64,000 nucleotides of DNA from Aphrocallistes beatrix (Eukaryota > Porifera > Hexactinellida > Sceptrulophora > Aphrocallistidae). Positions 32,905-43,037 of the stretch are shown piece by piece. Location: positions 2,418,001 through 2,482,000 of the forward strand of contig OY725505.1 of the NCBI GenBank assembly GCA_963281255.1, read 5' to 3'. The notes under the pieces were generated by a model, which had not been told where the DNA came from, searched no databases, and saw only the letters and a program-made list of their open reading frames with translations. Each line of letters begins with the position of its first letter. Position 1 is the stretch's first letter. The position numbers and the translations under genes are program-made.

Positions 32905-34131
32905 CTAGTAAAGGATACATGAAAAAATTTGTAAACCGAAATTCATATTTTTAGATACACAAATAAGTCTCCCTTCTTTAGTGAAGCTTATTGCTGTGGG
33001 ATTGATAAACATTCCTTCTTCATGTCCTTGTTGTCCTATTCGATGAAGGAACTCTCCTTCTGGAGTGAATATCTTGATAGAGTGAGCATCACAGTCACTA
33101 ACAACAATGTTAGCATTCATGTCGATACAGAAGAACAAGGGTTTAATTAGTTGTAGACTTTCTCCTCGAGACAGGATGGAACGTATCTTGTCTCCTGTCA
33201 GAGTAAACACGTGTAAACAAGGATTGTCTACACTGCTCAACACATACATTAGTTTCTCTGTTAGTTTAATATCTATAGGACGTGTCATAGAGTCATGTTT
33301 GAAAAACATTTCGAATTTGAGTTTTGAATTTAGGACTTGAATTCGATTGTTAGATTGATCACATACATATACATCTCCAACCTGTGAAATGAACAGCTGA
33401 CGAGGGTCTTTGAACTCTAGATTCCCGGTTCCATATTTCCCTACTTGTTGTATCAACTTCGTGTCAGGTAATTTGAAGTAGAATACTTTATGACTGTTCC
33501 CATCACTGACATACAGGTTATCATTATGTATCGATATGCCCCATGGAGTAATGAATAATTCTTTACCAAATGACTTGATATATTCTCCAGTTTGTGAGAA
33601 TATTGAAACACGGAAATTGTTGATTTCTGCTACGAATATATTTCCACTTCTCTCCTCTACAGCTACTCCAGCAGGACTATCAAGTTCTCCAGGACCACTA
33701 CCTTCCTCGGCAACAGTTACAACAGGTTGGAATTCATCATAATGAATGCGTACAACTTCACTAATATTTCCTATTTCTTCTATTGCTTGTTCAACAGAGT
33801 TAGAATCGATTGAGAATTGGAGTTCTTTCTTTTGTGGAGTCATTTTTAGTTTTTCCAATTCCTTTTCCATTTCATTAATCATCTGCTGCATTTGTTTCAG
33901 AGGATTCTCTTTCAGACCTGACTCAACTTGAGATTTCGTGGCAGATATCTGTGAGATCATTTCTTCACGTTGAGTGTCTCTAGCTCGCGACTCTTCTCTC
34001 TTCTCACGTAGTTCTGTCAGAATTTCAAATCTTCTTTTGTTCACTTTACCGATTATTCGATCGAAATGTGAGTTGATTGTCAACTCCAACGGATCAATAG
34101 TTTGGGAAGGAGCTGGATAATGTTCTGCCAT
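32905..34131 (-). CDS. Coiled-coil/NHL-repeat protein, copy B
   Basis: Intact single exon of 408 residues from ATG 34131. It has the family N-terminus MAEHYPAPSQTIDPLELTIN, then a Glu/Arg/Lys-rich coiled coil (about residues 25-125; FEILTELREKREESRARDTQ). The propeller runs from about 150 to the end with six NHL-like blades, for example LDSPAGVAVEERSGNIFVAE, VGDVYVCDQSNNRIQVL and IVVSDCDAHSIKIFTPEG. NHL propellers bind RNA or protein; without RING or B-box there is no sign of ligase activity. The usual family TGA stop has become TGT, giving a four-residue extension (CILY) absent from the sister copies. The promoter flank is the same as in A, C and D. Confidence 0.92.
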   Translation of the reverse strand: MAEHYPAPSQTIDPLELTINSHFDRIIGKVNKRRFEILTELREKREESRARDTQREEMISQISATKSQVESGLKENPLKQMQQMINEMEKELEKLKMTPQKKELQFSIDSNSVEQAIEEIGNISEVVRIHYDEFQPVVTVAEEGSGPGELDSPAGVAVEERSGNIFVAEINNFRVSIFSQTGEYIKSFGKELFITPWGISIHNDNLYVSDGNSHKVFYFKLPDTKLIQQVGKYGTGNLEFKDPRQLFISQVGDVYVCDQSNNRIQVLNSKLKFEMFFKHDSMTRPIDIKLTEKLMYVLSSVDNPCLHVFTLTGDKIRSILSRGESLQLIKPLFFCIDMNANIVVSDCDAHSIKIFTPEGEFLHRIGQQGHEEGMFINPTAISFTKEGRLICVSKNMNFGLQIFSCILY

Positions 34132-34203
34132 TTCAACTGTTCTTATTCAAACGATTCAATTCTTATTTGTAAGCTTAGTGTACGATCACAGAACTCTTCT
34201 ATT

Positions 34204-34211
34204 TATTTATA
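34204..34211 (-). promoter_or_regulatory. TATA box of NHL copy B
   Basis: TATAAATA on the minus strand, ending 73 bp upstream of ATG 34131, in the 5' flank of about 150 bp shared with copies A, C and D. Confidence 0.7.
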
Positions 34212-34877
34212 AAATTCTACCAAATAACAGAGTATATAGGCAGCACAAGATCTGTACTAATTTCAGAATAGAACTAATTAGATGAATATAAACCACACAA
34301 TTAGTTTAAGTACACTAGTGACTACATTATATTAGCAAGTCCAGAGCTATCCAGGCACCTGTTTGGGATTTCTCCCGTAGTAACGTTGAAGCGGTTGCTT
34401 GGGTTCGGCTTTGGTTTGACTTTGTGGCATATTTTACATCCACTGAAAAACCCTCCTTGTCTCTTGTCATTCTACACCAAAAGTAAGATCTAATTGTCTC
34501 TAGGCTCTTTGTTTGGTCAAAATGGCTTACACTGAGGACTCACAACGTGTTTGGATCATGGGACCTCGAGGTGTCACTATGCGGTCGTCGAAATATTAAA
34601 TAAAATCTCCCTTCATCACCAAGTGACTCGAAACTGATTTCAGCTGCCGGGTCCTAATCATTCCGTGTCCTGGGTTGTCCACATGTGTTATGTACTATCT
34701 CGTCTTTAGTTCGTCCTTTCGCGATCCTGTTTCCGCTTAGTGTCATTCGTAGTCATAGACGTAGAATGTGAGGGGCGAATGAATAATCTCTGGTGTAATG
34801 TATTTACATATACAGTTGAACATGGTATAGCGGCCTCTTAGTAAAAACGCCAGAATTTCACTGTAGTTCTTATAATC

Positions 34878-35279
34878 GGGCATGCCTAATTTCCGGGACA
34901 GGACCGCCCAGAATTGCACGCGGGCCGAAATTTGTAATCGCAGCCCGGCTCGCGACCTGCAAGAAGCCCGCATGAATATTTTTGGCCCGCTTTGTAAGTT
35001 ACTAACTATAGAGAGACAATTAGGGAATCATTTTATGGGAGTAAGTATCTGCAAACACAAATAAGTAGAAACTAACAAAGTTCCATTCACGTGAGTATTC
35101 CTCAATTGGTACCTCGTGACAATTAAAAACATCTCGGTTGTCATCGCGGATCCTCGGCCTGCATTGTCCGCGGGCCGATAAGAAAAGTCGGCCCGCGTGC
35201 AACTCTGGGACCGCCCAGAAAATCTAGATACCTAATTTCCGGGAAGGGACGGGATCCCGTCCGGAAATTAGGCATGCCC
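34878..35279. mobile_element. 402-bp hAT-like element (GGGCATGCC ends)
   Basis: The ends GGGCATGCCTAATTTCCGGG and their inverse are bordered by an exact 8-bp target duplication, TTATAATC (34870-34877, 35280-35287). It is longer than the 91-bp sister at 24208 because another element (34909-35207) is inserted in it. Confidence 0.88.
34909..35207. mobile_element. 299-bp hAT MITE nested in the 34878-35279 element
   Basis: Inverted ends CAGA(A/G)TTGCACGCGGGCCGA and a perfect 8-bp duplication GGACCGCC (34901-34908, 35208-35215). The interior has a second CGGGCC/GGCCCG pair. Non-coding. Confidence 0.88.
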
Positions 35280-35597
35280 TTATAATCTTGTAGTATTTCT
35301 TAACCGCAAACATTAAGCTATTCCATACATTCCAACCTCTGCAAGGGAAAAGCAGCCCAATTTGGGAGCTATGATACCCAATTTTGTGGTTATTATATTC
35401 AAGCTAGGATTAAGTGAATTAAGCGAAACCAAATTGTGCGAATCAACATTGATTTACTAACACAAGAGGGTTGAATCATTGCTCAATTTTGGTCATTCAT
35501 AGGGAGCTAGCATTATCAGCCATCTTGCGATGTATGGCGTAGTCTTTTGTTTGGTCTTTGGTAGCGGTCAGAGACTAGATAAATGCTAGGTGAGGCT

Positions 35598-35870
35598 TCA
35601 GGTACGCTGCCCATTTCCGGTAACAGCGATTAGAGCCCAGACCTCCAGCTGCTCGGCTGAATAATTCTTCTGGGAGGCGCTTAATACCGATGAAAAGGAG
35701 CTGACAGGTCTTGAAATCTCACAGATCTTGTCCAACTGCTGCGACTCCCAACTCACTGGCGTCCGTATCGACATAGAAATCTTGTGCTCAATCCTGAAAG
35801 GAGAGTGTTGCTGGCTCACGGATAAGCTTAGTACGCAATTCTTTGAAGGCCGTCTGTCACGAAAAAAATA
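35598..35870 (-). pseudogene. Ty3/gypsy-type RNase H fragment
   Basis: The minus-strand translation has FKELRTKLIREPATLSFQD, a stop, then DFYVDTDASELGVAAVGQ in one frame, and FSSVLSASQKNYSAEQLEVW in another. These match the RT-RNase H connection of LTR retrotransposons: a catalytic D-x-D-A-S followed by the S-x-x-L-x-x-x-x-K-N-Y-S segment. At least one stop and one frameshift. Adjacent minus-strand frames up to 36112 are not recognisable. Confidence 0.7.
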
Positions 35871-36577
35871 GTCTGGAGGACCAGATTTGGTCACCAAAAT
35901 TGGTCCCACCCCTGGCTAAATTTGGTCCCCCCCGGACCAATTTTGATCTGACACGTCTCGTATCTTCCTTGCCTAGCATAATTTTCCCGATCCCAATCCA
36001 GTAGTACATTTCTTAGGTTTTTCAAGAATGACTTTACTGTGGATTCATCACTCTTAAGTGCCTGGAATCTCTTCCTGTGGTTTCTGCCTTGCCTACTTGT
36101 ACCGGATTTCAATGTAGCCTTTCACCTGTAACTTTGCTGAGTCCATAGACCTCACTTGCTTCTTCAACTATTGCTCCCTCCAAACCCAGGGTCCGTACCG
36201 TCTTAAGGTCTCGCTTTTAGCTCAAAATAAGAATTTTTCAAAAGGTGTGAAAATATGTATATATCAATAAGTTAATCATTCATAAAATAGTAATGTTATT
36301 ATTTTTAAAGTGTGAAAACCGGGATCTACATATTGAAATGCCCTATATTAGTCGGTGAGAGCTCGCTTTTAGCATAAAATAAACTTTTTTTTAAAAATGT
36401 AAAATATGTATAGTATATTAATATGTTAATAACTCATAAAATATTCATATTATCCTTACTATTAAAACTCGATTAATGTGTATATATATATATATATATG
36501 TGTGTATATATATATATATACAAGCGCGCTTCGCTTGCTTGCGCTGCGCGGCTTGCGGACACTGCGTGGTGTCCGCA
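35871..36577. other. Repeat-rich non-coding stretch
   Basis: Two units of the GAGAGCTCGCTTTTAG repeat lie at about 36205 and 36355 (as at 1362 and 1477). The reverse-complement tail motif ATCCTTACTATTAAAACTCG lies at 36452, followed by a (TA)n tract and a GC-rich head repeat at 36521-36578. Confidence 0.65.
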
Positions 36578-37260
36578 GATTTACCCAGTGGGAGCTTGGG
36601 GATATTAGAGAAAGTACGCTGGATTGTCATTTGTCTACGGTTACATTTAATAAATCAGAACTGTAGCAGAAATTTTGTTTCGTGATAAATATAATTTACT
36701 TCGTGTTAAGTAAACTAATCCTGAATGTAAGCTCAATTTGAATACACAAATTTCACATTGCTAAAGATTATTATACTTAATAAATAATCAATTCCAGTCC
36801 CTGTCGTTAAAAGTTATTTTATGATCGAATTGATTGATCGTAGCATATAACACACTTTAATTGTTGTTAACAATCAAATTATAGACTCAAAATAGCAGTA
36901 TTCAATCATTTATATGAAATAGAATCGTGTGAATGGCATTATAAAAGGCTGATAATTGATTGGTTCACATAAACCAATGAATTTCAATCACAAATAGTTA
37001 TTTTGATTGTATGCATAAGTCAATACTATTTTATTCCAATGTATTTGCATTATAAAATAATCGAATTTGATTGGTCAGCACATTTTGAAACCTATCTCGG
37101 CGAGGTGTGAACATTTCGCTTAGATCTTCGAACTTAATCCTAGAATCATCATTTGACACCTACATGCCAATTTTCGTATCTCTACGACTTGCCAATTCTT
37201 CAATCAATTCGGACAAACAAACAAACAAAAAAAAAAAATCCTAGAGTTTTAATATATAAG
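36578..37260. repeat. Long direct repeat, copy 1
   Basis: About 680 bp, starting GATTTACCCAGTGGG, ending in a poly-A tract and GAGTTTTAATATATAAGA. It is nearly identical to 38153-38867. Neither copy encodes a protein. Confidence 0.85.
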
Positions 37261-37369
37261 ACAAGCACGCTTCGCTTGCTTGCGCTGCGCGGCTTGCGGA
37301 CACTGCGTGTCCGCAGAGTCGCCCTGCGGGCGCCTGGAGTCACTCAATCAAACATATTTAGGATTTTTT

Positions 37370-37790
37370 TTCCTTTAAATAAATATTGTAAACAAAGGTC
37401 GACGAATAATTTCTCATATGGATCTGAAAATAAAATATTCGAAACCTACACCCCTAAAAACCCCATGTCAAACGTTGGAAGCTAGTTTATCGCATATTTT
37501 TGTCATTTGTTTACTTTATGTATCGATTGTAAACAAAAGTAAACAAAAATATACCATATCGTTCTGAAAATATAATATTCGAGATCTACACCCCTAAAAA
37601 CCCCATGTCAACCGTTGGAAGCTAATTTCTAGCCTATTTTTGTAATTTGTTTACTTCATGTATCTATTGTAAACATAAGTAAACAAAAAATTTATCATAT
37701 CGATCTGAAAATATGATATTCGAAATCTACACCCCTAAAAACCCCATGTCAACCATTGGAAGCTAGTTTCTAGCATAATTTTCAAAATTC
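37370..37790. repeat. Three tandem units of about 140 bp
   Basis: Each unit contains CTACACCCCTAAAAACCCC (starting near 37446, 37586 and 37727) and GTTTACTT(T/C)ATGTATC. The same unit occurs as an interrupted pair at 46320-47180. Confidence 0.8.
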
Positions 37791-38152
37791 GTCAAATCGT
37801 GTGAAAATATGTATATAAATGTGTGAAAATATACAAATAACCTTTTTAACTGCCATACACTATAATATATAATTGACACATTCACATAAGTTATTGCTTT
37901 GAAGTATTAATTACAATTACAGCCTACAATATTGTCGTATAATCATTTCTATTGTGAGAGTGAAGCCATACATAGTATTTTATAGAAAAGGTGTGAAAAA
38001 TTGTTTTCCATTTTTTTTGCAGAGGTGTGAAAATTTCGCTTAGATCTTAGAACTTAATCGTAGATTCATCATTTGACACCTACATGCCAATTTTCGTATC
38101 TCTACGACTTGCCAATTCTCCAATCAATTCGGACAAACAAACAAAAAAAGAA

Positions 38153-38867
38153 GATTTACCCAGTGGGTGCTTGCGGATATTAGAGATCAATACGTCGCTT
38201 TCTTGTTTTATACTGGGTATGCTGAATTGTCATTTGTCTACGGTTACATTGATGAAATTAGAACTGTAGCAGAAATTTTTTCGTGATAAATATAATTTAC
38301 TTCGTATTAAGTCAACTAATCTGAATGTAAGCTCAATTTGAATACACAAAGTTCACATTGCTAAAGATTATTATACTTAATAAATAATCAATTCCAGTCC
38401 CTGTCGTTAAAAGTTATTTTATGATCGAATTGATTGATCGTAGCATATAACACACTTTAATTGTTGTTAACAATCAAATTATAGACTCAAAATAGCAGTA
38501 TTCAATCATTTATATGAAATAGAATCGTGTGAATGGCATTATAAAAGGCTGATAATTGATTGGTTCACATAAACCAATGAATTTCAATCAAAAATAGTTC
38601 TTTTGATTGTATGCATAAGTCACTACTATTTTATTCCAATGTATTTGCATTATAAAATAATCGAATTTGATTGGTCAGCACATTTTGTCACCTATCTCGG
38701 CGAGGTGTGAACATTTCGCTTAGATCTTCGAACTTAATCCTAAATTCATCATTTGACACCTACATGCCAATTTTCGTATCTCTACGACTTGCCAATTCTT
38801 CAATCAATACGGACAAACAAACAAAAAAAAAAAAAAAAAAAAAATCCTGGAGTTTTAATATATAAGA
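38153..38867. repeat. Long direct repeat, copy 2
   Basis: Second copy of the 36578-37260 unit, with a 33-bp insertion near 38185 and a longer poly-A run (about 24). A partial third copy of its end precedes it at about 38022-38150, and a reverse-complement relative lies at 48105-48490. Confidence 0.85.
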
Positions 38868-39360
38868 TATATATATATCTGTAACGAATTGATTGAAGAA
38901 ACTGCAAGGCGTAGAAAGCTGATTTTTGGCATGTGGGAGTCTTTTGGCTATGGCTCCAGTAAGTTCTGAGCTCAGACGAAAATGTCGACTCATCATGGAA
39001 TTATGACGTCAGTGTCACATTTTTAAAAGTTAAGCAACACAGTTATTCGGGCATAACTCAGCCATTATAGGAGATAGAAGGCTGAAATTTTAATAGAATC
39101 TGTATCCTAACACGTCTCACATATGATACAACTATCATCAAAAAAAGATGACTCATCACTTTGCTATGACGTCATCATTACTCATCAAAATTTTAAAAAT
39201 TGACAAATTTGGTGTTTTTTCGAGTGATATCGATTTTAAAACTAAGATGGACATATTTAAAGATGATATATCCCGTTTAATTAACCAATGTCACCTCCAG
39301 GCGACCGAAGGAGTGTCCGCCAGCCGCGCAGCGCAAGCAAGCGAAGCGCGCTTGTTACTT
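38868..39360. repeat. GC-head dispersed repeat, reverse-complement copy
   Basis: Runs from a (TA)n tract plus TCTGTAACGAATTGATTGAA, through AGTCTTTTGGCTATGGCTCC and the TGACGTCA body, to the GC-rich head GCGCAAGCAAGCGAAGCGCG ending near 39355. It is the same unit as 27925-28560 in the opposite orientation. Confidence 0.75.
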
Positions 39361-39882
39361 TTAAAGCGCGAAAATCGGTCCTACATGGTGAAATACCTTA
39401 CATTAGTCGTTGAGATCTTACTTATATCTTTAAAGAAACCTTTGCAGTGGTGGTGTTAAAAATATTAATATATACTTATAAAAACCGGAAGTGATGAGAT
39501 TTTGCGAAAAAATGTTGGCGGTGCACATCTACTACACCATAAAGAGATCCTACATGCGAAATTTGGTAAAAATCGGACTGTTAGATTTCGCAGTACCGCC
39601 CGTATGGAATGCTTGCAATAATCAAAAAATAAACTCTGTTTATGATAACTATTTAGAGTTGTAGATATCCAAACACACATCGAAAACACTAATGAGAACA
39701 TTGTAGAAACATACCCTCCAATAATTCGTTTTAAGACACATTTTCTAACACAAATTTAAAAATATAAAGAATAACAAAACAGAAGGTCGACAGTTTGAAA
39801 GTACAGCTCTAAAATAATAATCTAACATAAAACAAATTTAAACAATGGAAGAGTGGGAAAATCCATAGACTAATAAAAGAAT

Positions 39883-41100
39883 TCATGAAAATATTTGTAA
39901 ACCGAAATTCGTATTTTTAGATACACAAATAAGTCCCCCTTCATTAGTGAAATTTAATCCTTTAGGTTTGAAAAACATTCCTTTCTCTTCTCCTTCTCGT
40001 CCTAATCGATGAAGGAACTCTCCTTCTGGAGTGAATATCTTGATACAGTGATCATCATAGTCACTAACAACAATGTTCGCATTCATGTCGATACAGAAGA
40101 ACAAGGAGTTAGTTAGTTGCAGATTTTTTCCTCGAGACAGAATGGAGCGTATCTTGTCTCCTGTCAGAGTAAACACGTGTAAACAGGGATTGTCCACATA
40201 GCTCAACACATACATTAGTTCCTCTGTTAGTTTAATATCTATAGGGCGTGCCATTGAGTCATGCTTGAAATTTATTTTGAAATTGAGCTTTGAATTTAGG
40301 ACTTGAATTCGATTGTTATCTTGATCACAGACATATACATCTCCAACCTGTGAGATGAACAGCTGACAAGGGTCTTTGAACTCTAGATTCCCAGATCCTT
40401 TCTTCCCAACTCGTTGTATCAACTTCATGTCAGGTAACTTGAAGTGGAATACTTTATGATTATTCCCATCACTGACATACAGGCTATCATTCCGTATCGC
40501 TATGCCCCATGGATTCATGAATAATTTGGTACCAAATGACTTGATAAATTCTCCAGTTTGTGAGAACGCTGAAACACGGGAATTATAGAATTCTGCTACG
40601 AATATATTTCCACTTCTCTCCTCTACAGCTACTCCAGCAGGACTATTAAGTTCTCCAGGACCACTGCCTTCCTCGGCAACAGTCACAAAAGGTTGGAGTG
40701 CATCATAATGAACGCGTACAACTTCACTAATCTTTCCTATTTCTTCAATTGCTAGTTCAACAGAGTTGGAATCGATTGAGAATTGGAGTTCTTTCTTTTG
40801 TGGAATCATTTTCAGTTTTTCCAATCCCTTTTCCATCTCATTAATCATCTTCTGCTGCATTTGTTTGAGAGGATTCTCTTTCAGACCTGACTCAACTTGA
40901 GATTTCGTGGCAGATATCTGTGAGATCATTTCTTCACGTTGAGTGTCTCTAGCTTGCGACTCTTCTCTCTTCTCACGTAGTTCTGTCAGAATTTCAAATC
41001 TTCTTTTGTTCACTTTACCGATTATTCGATCGAAATGTGAGTTGATTTTCAACTCCAACGGATCAATAGTTTGGGAAGGAGCTGGATAATGTTCTGCCAT
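39883..41100 (-). CDS. Coiled-coil/NHL-repeat protein, copy C
   Basis: Intact single exon of 405 residues from ATG 41100, with N-terminus MAEHYPAPSQTIDPLELKIN. A coiled coil (about residues 25-128) precedes an NHL propeller (from about 150): LNSPAGVAVEERSGNIFVAE, MNPWGIAIRNDSLYVSDGN, VGDVYVCDQDNNRIQVLNS, GMFFKPKGLNFTNEGGLICV. It ends GLQIFS plus TGA like copy A. Substitutions against copy B are scattered, mostly conservative and without frame breaks, as expected if selection maintains it. About 220 bp of 3' flank and 130 bp of 5' flank are also shared with copies B and D, which gives the duplication unit. No RING, B-box, signal peptide or membrane segment; probably cytosolic. Confidence 0.92.
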   Translation of the reverse strand: MAEHYPAPSQTIDPLELKINSHFDRIIGKVNKRRFEILTELREKREESQARDTQREEMISQISATKSQVESGLKENPLKQMQQKMINEMEKGLEKLKMIPQKKELQFSIDSNSVELAIEEIGKISEVVRVHYDALQPFVTVAEEGSGPGELNSPAGVAVEERSGNIFVAEFYNSRVSAFSQTGEFIKSFGTKLFMNPWGIAIRNDSLYVSDGNNHKVFHFKLPDMKLIQRVGKKGSGNLEFKDPCQLFISQVGDVYVCDQDNNRIQVLNSKLNFKINFKHDSMARPIDIKLTEELMYVLSYVDNPCLHVFTLTGDKIRSILSRGKNLQLTNSLFFCIDMNANIVVSDYDDHCIKIFTPEGEFLHRLGREGEEKGMFFKPKGLNFTNEGGLICVSKNTNFGLQIFS

Positions 41101-41172
41101 TTCAACTGTTCTTATTTAAACGATTCAATTCTTATTTGTAAGCTTAGTGTACGATCACAGAACTCTTCTATT

Positions 41173-41180
41173 TATTTATA
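41173..41180 (-). promoter_or_regulatory. TATA box of NHL copy C
   Basis: TATAAATA on the minus strand, ending 73 bp upstream of ATG 41100, with the shared downstream AGAAGAGTTCTGTGATCGTA block. Confidence 0.7.
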
Positions 41181-41550
41181 GAATTATATCAAATAGCAGA
41201 GTATATAGGCAGCACAAGATTTGTCTAAATATACCTAATTCAAGAGATGTAAACTACACAAAATTAGCTTACCTTGCACTAATGACTCAAATACTGTATA
41301 ACCAAATGTTCAATAAGTTCGTGGAAAAGGATATTCCAAGAATTATGCATATATTGAAAACTACTATTCGCATGCGAATAGTAGTTTTTAATACCTCGAA
41401 TTATGATCGAGTTCAAATTATGATTACTATTCCTTTATTCCCCCAGATTTTTTTGTGAATTTCCCTCGCTAATCCGAACAGCTCTTTGCCAATGATCGAA
41501 AATATCATTCGGATTAGTGAAATGACTCTAAGTTAATAGGGCATTAACTA

Positions 41551-41959
41551 ACAAGCGCACTTCGCATGCTTGTGCTGCGCGGATGGCGGACACAAAGTAT
41601 CCACCAAAGGCTTCCTTTGGGCGCCTAGACTCACATTGATTAATTATAAAGTAGATAACATCTCTAAATACGTCTGTCTTACTGATATTATAATCGATAT
41701 CACTCGAAAAATCATAAAACTTGTCAATTTTTGATTATTTTTTTAATGCGTAATGATGACGTCATAATCGTGTGATTAGTCATCATCTTTTGATGACAGT
41801 TGTATCACATGTGAAGAATATTGTGTAATATACACATTCCATTAAAATTTCAGCCTTCTATCACCTAAAATGGCTGAGTTATAGTCGAAAAACTGAAATT
41901 TCTAATAATAAAAAAGGTGACACAATGACGTCATAATTCCATGATGAGTCGGCATTATA
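41551..41959. repeat. GC-head dispersed repeat, forward copy truncated by a fold-back element
   Basis: The head ACAAGCGCACTTCGCATGC is followed by the AT-rich body with TGATGACGTCATAA and CAATGACGTCATAATTCCAT. Similarity stops at 41959, where the 41960-42730 element is inserted. Confidence 0.7.
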
Positions 41960-42730
41960 CAGGGTGACCCATAAGTTCTGTTACAAGCTTCATTAGGTAT
42001 AAAATTTCTTGTACTCAAACGATCTTAGTTATTATGGTCCTTAGAGATTGTAATTCGAATATCCTTAATGATTTTAAAAGATTTTTCGATTCTATGACTT
42101 AGAAATGTGTTTTGTATGGTGAGTTTTGAGAAAAAAAATGTGTCCTGGACCGCAGCGAAAATCGTGAATCAGGCCCCACTGCTTCTGTAAAAAATGTCTT
42201 CATAATCGATGTCCCATGACGATTTAGCACCAGGTACCTTTCTTCGCCATAAAAAGATTTCATAAATCCACTGAATTCGTTATCAGAAACGAGAAAAAGT
42301 TATTCAGTCGCAGTTCAAATTAGGTACATTTTGCAAAATTCCCCAAAATGGCACTTTTTTTCACATCACAAAAAAATATGATCCAAATGGTCTTCAAAAT
42401 GCACTGATCTGAACATCTTATATCTCTACAAATTTAGAGTTCGCGAGGGAAATGTGTGAGCTAATTTTTCCTAGAATTTGAAGACTCTGGGAAGATAACT
42501 TGAAAAGCAGTGGGGCCTGATTCACGATTTTCGCTGCGGTCCAGGACACATTTTTTTTTCTCAAAACTCACCATACAAAACACATTTCTAAGTCATAGAA
42601 TCGAAAAATCTTTTAAAATCATTAAGGATATTCGAATTACAATCTCTAAGGACCATAATAACTAAGATCGTTTGAGTATAAGAAATTTTATACCTAATGA
42701 AGCTTGTAACAGAACTTATGGGTCACCCTG
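41960..42730. mobile_element. 771-bp fold-back element, copy 2 (CAGGGTG ends, TA target)
   Basis: Ends CAGGGTGACCCATAAGTTCTG and their exact inverse are flanked by TA (41958-41959, 42731-42732). The arms of about 240 bp are better preserved than in the 18470-19233 copy. The interior is non-coding. Confidence 0.88.
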
Positions 42731-43037
42731 TATATATATATATATACGTGGAACCTGTAACGGCCACCCAAGGGACTGGACAAAATTGGCCGTAAAAAAT
42801 TTAAATTGGCAAATTTGATTATTTTTCGAGTGATATCGATTTTAACAGTAAGACAGACATATTTAGAGATGTAAATGGGCAGTGCCGGTATTTCGCTAAT
42901 TTTTTGAAATTTTGATCATGGTACAGATAATGACCCTACTGTTTCCCAATGAAGTTCTTTTCCCATCAATTCATTAAATCTCAAAATGATTGAATTCGTC
43001 GCTCATCTCCTGTTTCTATTTTTAGATTCTACATAGA

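Noticed and set aside
35891-36112. 73-codon minus-strand frame beside the RNase H relic
   Set aside because: Possibly more retroelement sequence, but no motif could be recognised.
36476-36685. Frames rich in alternating Tyr/Ile near 36.5 kb
   Set aside because: They are translations of a (TA)n/(TG)n microsatellite.
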